Origin: Echinicola arenosa
GTDB taxonomy: Bacteria > Bacteroidota > Bacteroidia > Cytophagales > Cyclobacteriaceae
DNA: 64,000 nt
Assembly (NCBI RefSeq): GCF_014841125.1
Contig: NZ_JACYTQ010000001.1
Location: 1 to 64,000, forward strand
Direction of reading: 5' to 3'
The notes under the pieces are model-generated. The model searched no databases. It was not told the DNA's origin and saw only the letters and a program-made list of their open reading frames with translations. The translations under genes were made by a program, and so were the position numbers. Positions 19,801-27,708 of this stretch are shown here, in pieces. The first letter of the stretch is position 1. The number at the start of each line of letters is the position of its first letter.

Positions 19801-20269
19801 TTGCGTAACCTAGTGCCTTTTCTTGCTTATCCATACCAAAGGCAGTTACCACCACTTCATTAAGGGCAGAGGCTTCCTCTTCCAACACGACCCGGATTTC
19901 TGTTTGGTTTCCAACCTCTACAGTTTTAGTAGTGAAGCCCAAAAAAGAAACCACCAAAGTGGAACCTTCTGGAACATCAATACTAAACTTACCATCCAAG
20001 TCAGTCACAGTACCTCTACTAAGTCCCTGAACAGAAACAGCAGCTCCAGGCAGTGGATCACCGTTACTATCAAGAACGGTTCCGCTTACTTTAATGTCAG
20101 CCTCCCTGATACTGACAATCTCATTAAAAGTCGCAGTATTTTCAACAGTTCCTGCAAACGCAGAACCAGAAAACACGACGCCTACCAGCATACTTTGCGC
20201 TAGCAGAAGTTTGCTTTTCTTTTTGAAAAGCGAAGAGGGATTAGTTTTGTGGGTAATTTGTTTTTTCAT
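16856..20269 (-). CDS. SusC/RagA-family TonB-dependent outer membrane transporter
   Basis: This 1137-residue protein has a signal peptide, then a carboxypeptidase-regulatory-like domain at about residues 58-132 ([20 protein letters not shown] to VVLEEE). The TonB-box region [10 protein letters not shown] and the plug domain with [20 protein letters not shown] and [27 protein letters not shown] follow. The rest is the 22-strand barrel ending in aromatic ILRARF. It takes up an oligomeric nutrient together with the SusD partner using TonB energy. No glycoside hydrolase or peptidase is adjacent, so the substrate is unknown. The divergent LacI-type regulator is the probable controller. Confidence 0.95.
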   Translation of the reverse strand: [1137 protein letters not shown]

Positions 20270-20560
20270 ATTTGCGATTTATAGGTGTTAGAATTTTTCA
20301 ATTTCAGAAGTCAGCAAATCATTAAAAGAAGTGAGTTTGTTCACTATTTATTAGTAGCCACTTCTTACCAAACCCAGAGGGCTTAATCCAGATTCTTGAA
20401 ACCATTCAATATTTCCACTTCCTTAACAATTGCTTAATAAAAAACTACACATCCCATCTGTTAAGAAATAATTATTTAATAAATAAAGAATGACACACTA
20501 ATCTTTTATACATCACCAAAGTAGAAATTAAATTGTATTAATCAAAAAATATTTTGAAAT

Positions 20561-20595
20561 TGTTTCCGCGCACAATCTATTTGTTTGCGGAAACA
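20561..20595. promoter_or_regulatory. Candidate operator between susC and the LacI-type gene
   Basis: TGTTTCCGC at 20561-20569 and its exact reverse complement GCGGAAACA at 20587-20595 are separated by 17 bases. The site lies in the divergent intergenic region, 292 bases from the susC start and 259 from the regulator start. LacI-family dimers bind inverted repeats, so this is a reasonable operator, though the wide spacer is unusual and could mean two half-sites. Confidence 0.45.
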
Positions 20596-20853
20596 CAAAG
20601 CCACCAAACAGAATAATAACGTAGTACAAAAGACCTAATAATTGGTTTTGATTAGAATTATAACAAAGAATGAAGGCATAGCTGATAATTTGAAATAGTA
20701 CCATCCATTTACATTAACAAATCATTAATTCAGTTAATTATTGTAAGTGGTTTTAAAATAGTCCGATTATGTACAGATCAAAAAAACTATTACTTTCGTG
20801 ATTTATTATTTTTTCAAAAAGACCAAAAATCCATTGACCTAACAGACCCTATT

Positions 20854-21927
20854 ATGGAAAAAAATAAAATGATCAGGATAAAAGACATTGCCAAGCTATC
20901 TGGCGTATCCGTTGGCACGGTGGATAGGGTAATTCATAAAAGAGGCAAAGTCTCCGAAGCTGCTAGGCAGAAAGTGGAAAAAGTCCTAAAGGAAATTGAC
21001 TATACACCAAACCTATTGGCCAAGACCCTTGGCTCAAGCAAAGTATACAAAATCGCTTTGCTCGTTCCCAACCCTAAGCAAGATCCTTATTGGAATTTGT
21101 CCCTTCAGGGCCTTGAAGCGTCAAAGGTCGAATGGAGACCCTACCATATGGTATTAGAGCCCCACTTTTTTGAACTCCATGATTTTGGTTCTTTTAAAAG
21201 CGCATCCAAAAAGTTAATGGACAGCAAGCCTGATGCTGTTTTAAGTGCTCCTATTTTCCTCAATGAAGCTTTGGAGTTTTTCAAGGAGCTTGACGAGCTT
21301 AATATTCCCTATGTGCATTTCAATACCATGATTCCTGATGTTTCTCCATTGGCTTTTATTGGGCAGGACCTCTATCAAAGTGGCAGACTTGGGGCCTCAT
21401 TGATTAATCTAGGCACCGACTGCAACAACAATACAGTTTCTATCCTCCACGTAAGTGAGAGTATACAGTTTTCCGTTCACTTTAAAGAAAAGGAAAGAGG
21501 CTTCAGAGATTACTTCAGTTCCCTCAACAATGGCATCGTCACTGTTTCGTCTGTTATCATTGAAGGAGACGACATGAAATCCTTTGAATCCAAACTTATT
21601 GAGGCCATAAAAAAAGATAAAATCAAAGGTTTATTTATCCCCACCTCCTCTGGAGCCAAACTGACTGCGGAGATATTAAGAAAAAACAAGCTTTCAGACA
21701 TGTGCATCGTAGGCTATGATCTCCTGGAAGAAAACGTAGAATTGCTAAAATCAGGAGACATCAATTTCCTGATCAACCAAAACCCAAACAGACAGGTATT
21801 TAGAGGAATCCATCACCTTGCCAATCTCCTGCTCTTCAATAAACAAGCACCTGAAAAAGAGCTTTTTCCACTAGAGGTTATTACAAGGGAAAATGTAGAT
21901 TCCTATATCAAATCAACCATACATTAA
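20854..21927 (+). CDS. LacI-family transcriptional regulator
   Basis: The product has 357 residues. The HTH is at residues 7-28 (IRIKDIAKLSGVSVGTVDRV), followed by the hinge helix region TPNLLAKTLGSS. The periplasmic-binding-protein-like sensor domain runs from KIALLVPNPKQDPYWNLSLQGLEA to the end, resembling the sugar-binding group. It is divergent from the SusC/SusD operon, which it probably represses or activates in response to a sugar. The LacI fold fits a carbohydrate substrate for that transporter. The start is the ATG giving MEKNKMIRIKD. Confidence 0.93.
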   Translation: MEKNKMIRIKDIAKLSGVSVGTVDRVIHKRGKVSEAARQKVEKVLKEIDYTPNLLAKTLGSSKVYKIALLVPNPKQDPYWNLSLQGLEASKVEWRPYHMVLEPHFFELHDFGSFKSASKKLMDSKPDAVLSAPIFLNEALEFFKELDELNIPYVHFNTMIPDVSPLAFIGQDLYQSGRLGASLINLGTDCNNNTVSILHVSESIQFSVHFKEKERGFRDYFSSLNNGIVTVSSVIIEGDDMKSFESKLIEAIKKDKIKGLFIPTSSGAKLTAEILRKNKLSDMCIVGYDLLEENVELLKSGDINFLINQNPNRQVFRGIHHLANLLLFNKQAPEKELFPLEVITRENVDSYIKSTIH

Positions 21928-22105
21928 TTCCAGGTGTAATGCCATTTAGTTTAGGGCTAAAAGAAAAAATATCACACTTAACTGGGTCGAAGGCTATGTC
22001 TAAACCTCGACCCTACTAAGCCTGACACTACCAGAAATTGGCTAAATAAATGGCTTTACTCTCAGATTAACCAATAACCAACATTTCCCCTCAAAAAAAC
22101 AGTTT

Positions 22106-23011
22106 TTACCATGCTTGTTTTTCATTCTTCTTTAATTGGAAAGACCTGGAAATATTAAAACCAAAATGGATATCCCCATCCCAGAAATTCCCGGTAGTTG
22201 ATGGAATAAAGCCCGTTTCCGTCATAGATTGGGCATTGGTCAAATGCAATTGGAAAACGTGGCCTCCTGTTTCAATGTCAAAACCGAGAGCCACCACATT
22301 GTAAAAGCCATCATTCTCATTGGGAGCTACCCTATAATAATACTCCATATTCAGTGAAGTTCTGTTGGTAAGTTTCAGTCGACCACCTAAACCTACCGCA
22401 AAAAGATCGTTTTTATCCATATTGGTAGGCACCAAATTTTGATGGACATAGCTAGGCATAAGCTGTAGGGAAAGCCCTTCTGTGAACTTCCTTGCCAACA
22501 ATAATTGGTGCGCATAAGAAAGCCTTCTTTCAAATGTCATGGGAAGTTCCGGTCGCTTAAAGGTATTGACTGCCATACTGGAATACAATGTCATGGAAAT
22601 AGGTACCTGTTTTGCCCCTGTCTGCTGCTTTAATAAACGGTACTTTGCGAACCCATCATAAACTTTCTGAAAGGAGTTCCTCCCAACCCCAACCGTAAGC
22701 CGATCGGTAAATGCATATTCCAGCCCCAACCTAATATTCGCTTCGTCTAACCCAAAAAAGTTATAGGCACCTGAATTAATTCTACCGAATCTATGAGAGA
22801 TCATAAAGTCCAGGTTTCCTTCTCCCCGCGTTTCAATGGTATGTCCATTAATCAGCCTCGTTCCCTTGAAAGTCCCCATCACCCATTCATCCATGGGCTG
22901 AACTTGACTTTCCAACTGATCCAGTAAGCTATCTTGCGCCTTCAATGGGTTTGCATAATAAGCCATAACCAAGGAAATAATGATCTTAATTGTTCTAAGA
23001 CAATGCTGCAT
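22106..23011 (-). CDS. DUF5777-family outer membrane beta-barrel protein
   Basis: This 301-residue protein has a signal peptide ending near LKAQ and alternating strands throughout, such as LGLEYAFTDRLTVGVGR, ending in HFGFNISRSFQL. It matches the DUF5777 barrel family, whose function is unknown. It is the last gene of a tight group: heme lipoprotein, YceI, then this gene 3 bases after the YceI stop. A paralogue at 51004-51864 shares the FNLF/YNFFGLDEAN and FQKVYD signatures and also follows a YceI gene. Confidence 0.8.
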   Translation of the reverse strand: MQHCLRTIKIIISLVMAYYANPLKAQDSLLDQLESQVQPMDEWVMGTFKGTRLINGHTIETRGEGNLDFMISHRFGRINSGAYNFFGLDEANIRLGLEYAFTDRLTVGVGRNSFQKVYDGFAKYRLLKQQTGAKQVPISMTLYSSMAVNTFKRPELPMTFERRLSYAHQLLLARKFTEGLSLQLMPSYVHQNLVPTNMDKNDLFAVGLGGRLKLTNRTSLNMEYYYRVAPNENDGFYNVVALGFDIETGGHVFQLHLTNAQSMTETGFIPSTTGNFWDGDIHFGFNISRSFQLKKNEKQAW

Positions 23012-23014
23012 TTG

Positions 23015-23551
23015 CTAGTCTTTTTTAAGTTCAAAATGCACTGTCACCTCTACCTCCTCTGCGATTTTCTTGAATAATATTTGTGGAATTTCAATATCAT
23101 GGTCTTCCAGCCTAATCGGAAAGACGGCATCCATAAAAACGATCCCATTTCTTACTTCAAACCGACCACTAATATCCATCGGTTTCTTTACCCCATGGAT
23201 GGTCATATCACCAGATACATCAACATTTTGGCTTCCACTTTTTTCCATATCAAACTTTTTAACCTTTCCCTCAAAAGTAGCCCTGGGAAATTCCTCGGAT
23301 TCCATAAAATTCTCATTAAAATGCTCTTGCATCAAAGATTTGGCGAATTGAAATCCTCTGATTTGGACCACTAAAGCGATATCTCCTGTTGCAGCATTGA
23401 ATACACCAATCGCTTCCTTATTATTGGCCTTAATATCTTCCAATGGAGCGTTAGAGAAAAAGCTGAGCTCACAAACAGCAGTTCGATAGGACTGTCCTAC
23501 TGTCGGTAATGTCATGGTCCAGAGCAACAAAGTCATAATTAAACCTTTCAT
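23015..23551 (-). CDS. YceI-family periplasmic protein
   Basis: The protein is 178 residues from the ATG at 23551. The open frame extends to 23605 but would overlap the preceding gene. A signal peptide (LIMTLLLWTMTLPTVG) is followed by the YceI lipocalin-like barrel: CELSFFSNAPLEDIKA, a central FMESEEFPRATFEGKV, and GDMTIHGVKKPMDISG. YceI proteins bind polyisoprenoids or amphiphiles in the periplasm and are often found beside respiratory proteins. The gene sits between the heme lipoprotein (10-base gap) and the DUF5777 barrel (3-base gap). Confidence 0.9.
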   Translation of the reverse strand: MKGLIMTLLLWTMTLPTVGQSYRTAVCELSFFSNAPLEDIKANNKEAIGVFNAATGDIALVVQIRGFQFAKSLMQEHFNENFMESEEFPRATFEGKVKKFDMEKSGSQNVDVSGDMTIHGVKKPMDISGRFEVRNGIVFMDAVFPIRLEDHDIEIPQILFKKIAEEVEVTVHFELKKD

Positions 23552-23561
23552 AACATTCTGC

Positions 23562-23924
23562 TTAGTTATCTTGAGCACCGGCTGATACCCAACAGAAAAT
23601 ATCATCCTTTTGGGATGTTGTCAAACTCCTTCCTGAGTCAGAAGGTGGCATAAATCCACTTTGTGTATAAGTCCTGATTTGAGTGGCATTATCGATAATA
23701 TTTTGCTTTATGGTAAAGTTCACCCTACCAGTACCCGCAACATGGCATCCAGAAACCGCACAATTGTTTTGGATAATGGTCGATACTTCCCCTGACAAGG
23801 TAGCGGTATTATCTGCACATTTATCTGGGGTGGGGGTTGGGATAATATCTTCTTCATTTTCTCTGCTACAAGCCAACCCCGTAACCAACAGTAGTCCGAT
23901 GACAATACAAAAAAGGTTTTTCAT
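23562..23924 (-). CDS. Lipoprotein with a CX4CH heme-type motif
   Basis: This 120-residue protein has a signal peptide and lipobox (VTGLAC). It carries CAVSGCH, a cysteine pair followed by His with four residues between, in place of the usual CxxCH. A downstream GFMPP supplies a candidate axial Met. A C-terminal segment DDIFCWVSAGAQDN resembles the end of small cytochrome-like domains. It is probably a periplasm-facing c-type heme lipoprotein. Heme attachment through CX4CH is known in some cytochromes but is uncertain here. It starts a three-gene group with YceI and DUF5777. Confidence 0.7.
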   Translation of the reverse strand: MKNLFCIVIGLLLVTGLACSRENEEDIIPTPTPDKCADNTATLSGEVSTIIQNNCAVSGCHVAGTGRVNFTIKQNIIDNATQIRTYTQSGFMPPSDSGRSLTTSQKDDIFCWVSAGAQDN

Positions 23925-23994
23925 AGTTTTATCTAGTTTGGTTTTAAAACATTATCCAAAGGGAGGAGAAGGCATTTCACCTCCTCCAACTTTA

Positions 23995-24501
23995 TTAATA
24001 ACCTGTTCCCCCTCCATCGTCATCAGCTGACCCATCAGCATTACTTCCAATATCACCTTGGGCAACCAGTGTAGAGAGTTCCGACGCACTTTTATGGACA
24101 TTTACATAGCCGTCGAAATTGATTAACTCCTGATAGGTAATAGGAGTACCATCATTCATTTCATCTACAATGGTTTCACTCATTCCGCTTGCACCATCCA
24201 CATCAGTTAGGTCAATAACTATCCCTCCGCCTTCAGCAGCTGAATTAGCATGAATATGGGAAGGGTGCATATCTCCCGCAGCTGTCCCTGTCAAGACGAT
24301 GGAAATCTGTGTGGTGCCATCATCTTGTCTGGTGAAAGTCACCGTACCTGTCACTCCTGATCCTGCCACAGAGTTAAGTGTATAAACCTTTTTCTGACCT
24401 TGTGGACTTGGTTCATCATCTTTATCGTCGCAGGAAACCACAATCACCATAGTGACCATCAGTATCATTGCAACGAAGTATTTTACTTGCTTTTTCATCA
24501 T
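23995..24501 (-). CDS. CHRD domain lipoprotein
   Basis: The 168-residue protein has a signal peptide ending in a lipobox (IVVSC). The CHRD domain spans about residues 40-150: SVAGSGVTGTVTFTRQDDG, then GDMHPSHIHANSAAEGGG, then a C-terminal FDGYVNVHKSASELSTLVAQGDIGSN. CHRD domains are beta-sandwich modules first described in chordin; their bacterial role is unknown. The His-rich HPSHIH could bind a metal. It is 70 bases upstream of the heme lipoprotein on the same strand and may be cotranscribed. Confidence 0.85.
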   Translation of the reverse strand: MMKKQVKYFVAMILMVTMVIVVSCDDKDDEPSPQGQKKVYTLNSVAGSGVTGTVTFTRQDDGTTQISIVLTGTAAGDMHPSHIHANSAAEGGGIVIDLTDVDGASGMSETIVDEMNDGTPITYQELINFDGYVNVHKSASELSTLVAQGDIGSNADGSADDDGGGTGY

Positions 24502-24627
24502 TAATACATCATTTCTTGGTTAGATTTGACACAATAGTTTTCCACTAAACCTTCAGAAGCCATTTTTTTTGGCTGGAAAGTTTACCTTGTACACTTAATT
24601 TTTTTTAGATTGATTAGCCGGCTTTGC

Positions 24628-25875
24628 TTACCAATTGTATTTTAATCCTATCCATACACCGGCACTCTTTAGATTTACTTGACCTTCACCTACTCCGGTC
24701 AAAGGCACTTTAAAATAGGGTTCTACCTGTAGGGATAGTTTTTCTGATAACACCCTTTCATATCCCATACTGATATTGGCTATTTTAAAATAATGCTGGT
24801 TTTGATTTTTGATATCCAAATCCGAGTAAGATGGATACCCACCATTTCCTGCATATTCTAACTCATATTTTTCCCTTAACATCAAATAGGAAGATAATCC
24901 TGAACTGATGTACCAACTATCCAAATCTCCTCTGATAGCATAAAAGCGAACATTTAAAGGAATATCCAACACATAGCAATCCCCTTTTACTCCAGTCGGA
25001 GAACTTCCATATCCAGGTGATAAGTAACCTTCTTTTCCTTCGTAGGTTTTGAAGGCATACAAGCCTCCTATATTAATGCTCCACCTAGGATGGAAGAAAT
25101 ATTCCACATTAATACCCAAACTTGTCCCAACCCCATGAACATCATTTAACTTCAGTGCACTTATATCTGGTGAAAGCACTACAGCAACGCTCCACCTTCG
25201 ATCATTTCTATATACCAATTTATCGTTACTGTGTTCCTTTTGGGCATCCAAAGGGGCTTCAAACTGATTCATTTCAACCAAGGCAACTTCCTTCAACGGC
25301 CCATCTAGCTGTGGCAGGTTTCTATTACATATCTTTATTCCAGACAGGCTTTCCAAGTCATTTTTATTGAAAGCCGTAGAGCCTCCCCAATGTTCTTCCC
25401 TTTCGTTTTGGGGAGAATTATTCTGTTGTTTGCCAGCTATAGACTTGGATGAATTTTCTGTAAACTCATCACTTGTATTACTCTTGGTTTCTTCCAACAA
25501 ATTATTTTCATTTCGTTGCTGAGGGATAGATTCACCATTATTTTCATAAACATTGTTTTCTTCAAATGATAAAGTGCTCCCACTCTTTACGGAACCATTT
25601 TCCTGCACCACTGGATTACTTTCTGTTACTTTACCTGCTTCCTTTGCATTCCAGTCAAACACCACAATACTTCCTAGAAATAATAGAACAATCCCAACAA
25701 GCCAAACCCATGGTTTCTTATACCAATTCACTTTCGTCCCCATTGGGGAGTTAGCTAATTTCTCCTTCATCTTTTCCCAATCCTCTGGCAAAAAGGGAAT
25801 TTCAGGATGAGATGATTTCTCCTTGAAGAAATCATCCAGCTCGCTATCGCTCATATTTCGCCAGTCCTTTTTCAT
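24628..25875 (-). CDS. Anti-sigma-like protein fused to an outer membrane-type barrel
   Basis: The 415-residue protein starts with a short cytosolic region, MSDSELDDFFKEKS, as in Bacteroidota anti-sigma proteins. One membrane helix follows at residues 56-70 (WVWLVGIVLLFLGSIVVF). A Ser/Asn/Glu-rich linker occupies about 80-190. The C-terminal half looks like an outer membrane beta-barrel of the PorT type (GTSLGINVEYFFHPRWSINIGGLYAFK to VWIGLKYNW). The start overlaps the end of the sigma gene by about 30 bases, suggesting translational coupling. An inner-membrane helix on a barrel-like domain is topologically odd, but this architecture recurs in Bacteroidota. Confidence 0.7.
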   Translation of the reverse strand: MKKDWRNMSDSELDDFFKEKSSHPEIPFLPEDWEKMKEKLANSPMGTKVNWYKKPWVWLVGIVLLFLGSIVVFDWNAKEAGKVTESNPVVQENGSVKSGSTLSFEENNVYENNGESIPQQRNENNLLEETKSNTSDEFTENSSKSIAGKQQNNSPQNEREEHWGGSTAFNKNDLESLSGIKICNRNLPQLDGPLKEVALVEMNQFEAPLDAQKEHSNDKLVYRNDRRWSVAVVLSPDISALKLNDVHGVGTSLGINVEYFFHPRWSINIGGLYAFKTYEGKEGYLSPGYGSSPTGVKGDCYVLDIPLNVRFYAIRGDLDSWYISSGLSSYLMLREKYELEYAGNGGYPSYSDLDIKNQNQHYFKIANISMGYERVLSEKLSLQVEPYFKVPLTGVGEGQVNLKSAGVWIGLKYNW

Positions 25876-26407
25876 GATTTCTTCTTAATATTTCCCTCAA
25901 ATTTGCCCGAGCTCTGGATAGGTTTGACTTGGAAGCTCCAACGGTCACCCCCAATTGCGCTGCTATTTCTTCGTGTGTATAACCTTCTATTGCATATAAA
26001 TTAAAAACCGTCCTATAAATTGGTGACAATCCTCTGATCGCCTCAATCATTTCCTCATAGCTCATTTGACTGATCACGCCATGATCTTTACCATTTAAGT
26101 ATTCCGCTTGATCCAAGCTTTCAGTTTGGGCATGTTTTAGCTCATGCTTAAAGTGATTGATCGCTGTATTGATCAATATCCTTCTAAACCAGGTCTTAAA
26201 AGACAAATCAGGATTAAACTGATTAATCTTGGAAAAAACCTTCATAAAGCTATCATTAAGCACCTCCACTGCTTCATCCCTATTGGCAGTATACCGCAAA
26301 CAAACGCTCATACCATAGCTGTAAAACTGCCGGTATAGCAGTTCTTGAGACTTTCTATCATTGCTAGAAAGCCCCTCAATCAGCGCTTTAGTTGGTTCAT
26401 GGTTCAC
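25844..26407 (-). CDS. ECF RNA polymerase sigma factor
   Basis: Sigma-70 region 2 is visible in KSQELLYRQFYSYGMSVCLRY and EVLNDSFMKVFSKI. Region 4 is SPIYRTVFNLYAIEGYTHEEIAAQLGVTVGASKSNLSRAR. The frame is open to 26482 with a TTG, but the first 25 residues are not family-like. I prefer the GTG at 26407, giving about 187 residues. It is paired with the overlapping anti-sigma-type membrane protein, which should hold it inactive until a cell-envelope signal. Confidence 0.88.
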   Translation of the reverse strand: MNHEPTKALIEGLSSNDRKSQELLYRQFYSYGMSVCLRYTANRDEAVEVLNDSFMKVFSKINQFNPDLSFKTWFRRILINTAINHFKHELKHAQTESLDQAEYLNGKDHGVISQMSYEEMIEAIRGLSPIYRTVFNLYAIEGYTHEEIAAQLGVTVGASKSNLSRARANLREILRRNHEKGLAKYER

Positions 26408-26565
26408 GTTGTTGAAAGGGTTGCAAAAGCCAATACAAGAATGTTCTAAAAAGGGTTGCGTTCCTCTGGATTTTTTTCTCAATTAGTCCTGGACTTCTGA
26501 TTTAATTTACAAAAATTATAAAGGACATTAACTGCTTTTCAGAGTTGAACAGCTCCCCTTTCTGG

Positions 26566-27270
26566 TTATTTGCAGATGGTAATTTCTGTAGGGGCTATTG
26601 ATGGGACTAAAGAGCTAAGCTCTGGGCTTAAAAAATGAATCCCCAAACCCAAGCCACGAACAATAAAAAGCAAACCTATGAACACCGCCACATAAGGCAT
26701 CAATTTAAATACGCGCTGCCGAGTGGACAAACTAAATAATTGCCCCCCCAGCATCAAAACAAAGAGTAAAGGAACAGTTCCTGTTCCAAACGCAAACATA
26801 TACAAAGCACCTTCCAAGGGACTTGAAAGCGCAAGAGAAGCTAATAAAGCAATGTATACCATACCACAAGGTAAAAGTCCATTGACCAATCCGGTCATGA
26901 AAAATGCCCAAGTTCCTCCTTTACCTAACCAAAAAGACAGCCCCGACTTGATCCTGCCAACCAATTGGTAAAGACCGCCCTTAACGATGGCTTGTTCGCC
27001 CTTTTTATACATCATGGCGAAAAGAATGATCATCACTCCTAAGGCAATGGACATCCACTGTTGAATTCCTGCAAGCTGAAGCCCCCATCCCATGGTACCA
27101 ATCAATAGTCCCAGTAAACTATAGGTAATGGTTCGTCCAAGATTGTAATAAAGTTTCCTAGGCCAATACCGTTTGGTATCAGCGGCCGCCACTGCCATGG
27201 CTATTGGGCCACACATGCCCAAGCAGTGGAATGATCCAAAAAAACCCAGAAGAAGTGCTGTCCAAATCAT
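26566..27270 (-). CDS. Sulfite exporter TauE/SafE-family membrane protein of the cbb3 operon
   Basis: This 234-residue inner membrane protein has six or more helices and begins ALLLGFFGSFHCLGMCGPIAMA. The conserved GxxHCxGMCGP motif is typical of the SafE/DsbD-like group next to cytochrome oxidase genes. A repeat of the motif (GLVNGLLPCGMVYIAL) lies mid-protein. The Cys and Met residues suggest copper or thiol handling for oxidase assembly, which is an inference from context. It is the last gene of the cco operon and starts immediately after ccoH. Confidence 0.85.
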   Translation of the reverse strand: MIWTALLLGFFGSFHCLGMCGPIAMAVAAADTKRYWPRKLYYNLGRTITYSLLGLLIGTMGWGLQLAGIQQWMSIALGVMIILFAMMYKKGEQAIVKGGLYQLVGRIKSGLSFWLGKGGTWAFFMTGLVNGLLPCGMVYIALLASLALSSPLEGALYMFAFGTGTVPLLFVLMLGGQLFSLSTRQRVFKLMPYVAVFIGLLFIVRGLGLGIHFLSPELSSLVPSIAPTEITICK

Positions 27271-27696
27271 CTAAATATTGATTTTCTTTTCTTCGTAAAA
27301 GGACTTTCCGTTTCTTTCCCAAGCTAATTTCACTTTCCAGTATCCTGGCTTTAGCTGACCTAAAGAAATGGATTTAACCAGATCATCCGCAAAAACCACT
27401 TCTATCTTCTGATCCAATCTAGCGTCTGAAGGTCTAAAAAGCCATAATGTTCCTTTATCACCCTTATCTAAATGAATCATCAATGACTTGCCTCGAGTAT
27501 CAAACTCTAGCGCCTTCTCTTCAAGCTGGGCAGTATTGGAGGCTTTTTCTATCTGTTCCTGATATTTTATTTCTTCTTCATAATAGTGCGCTGTGACCAA
27601 ATGGATGTCATCTTGGTTCATACAAATCCCCACCATGGTAAAAATCACCGCAGCAAAACCTACAAATACTAATACGATTCCTGTTCCCCAATTCAT
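27271..27696 (-). CDS. ccoH: FixH/CcoH-family cbb3 oxidase assembly protein
   Basis: This 141-residue protein has an N-terminal membrane helix (GIVLVFVGFAAVIFTMVGICM). A periplasmic domain follows with HLVTAHYYEEEIKYQEQIEKASN, the FixH signature. FixH/CcoH stabilises newly made cbb3 oxidase, with the copper pump CcoI supplying copper. The gene lies between ccoG (12-base gap) and the SafE-type gene (no gap). Confidence 0.9.
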   Translation of the reverse strand: MNWGTGIVLVFVGFAAVIFTMVGICMNQDDIHLVTAHYYEEEIKYQEQIEKASNTAQLEEKALEFDTRGKSLMIHLDKGDKGTLWLFRPSDARLDQKIEVVFADDLVKSISLGQLKPGYWKVKLAWERNGKSFYEEKKINI

Positions 27697-27708
27697 AGTT
27701 AAATTAAT

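Noticed and set aside
20270-20853. Search for a riboswitch in the susC leader
   Set aside because: I saw no conserved aptamer core. The only strong symmetry is the inverted repeat at 20561-20595.
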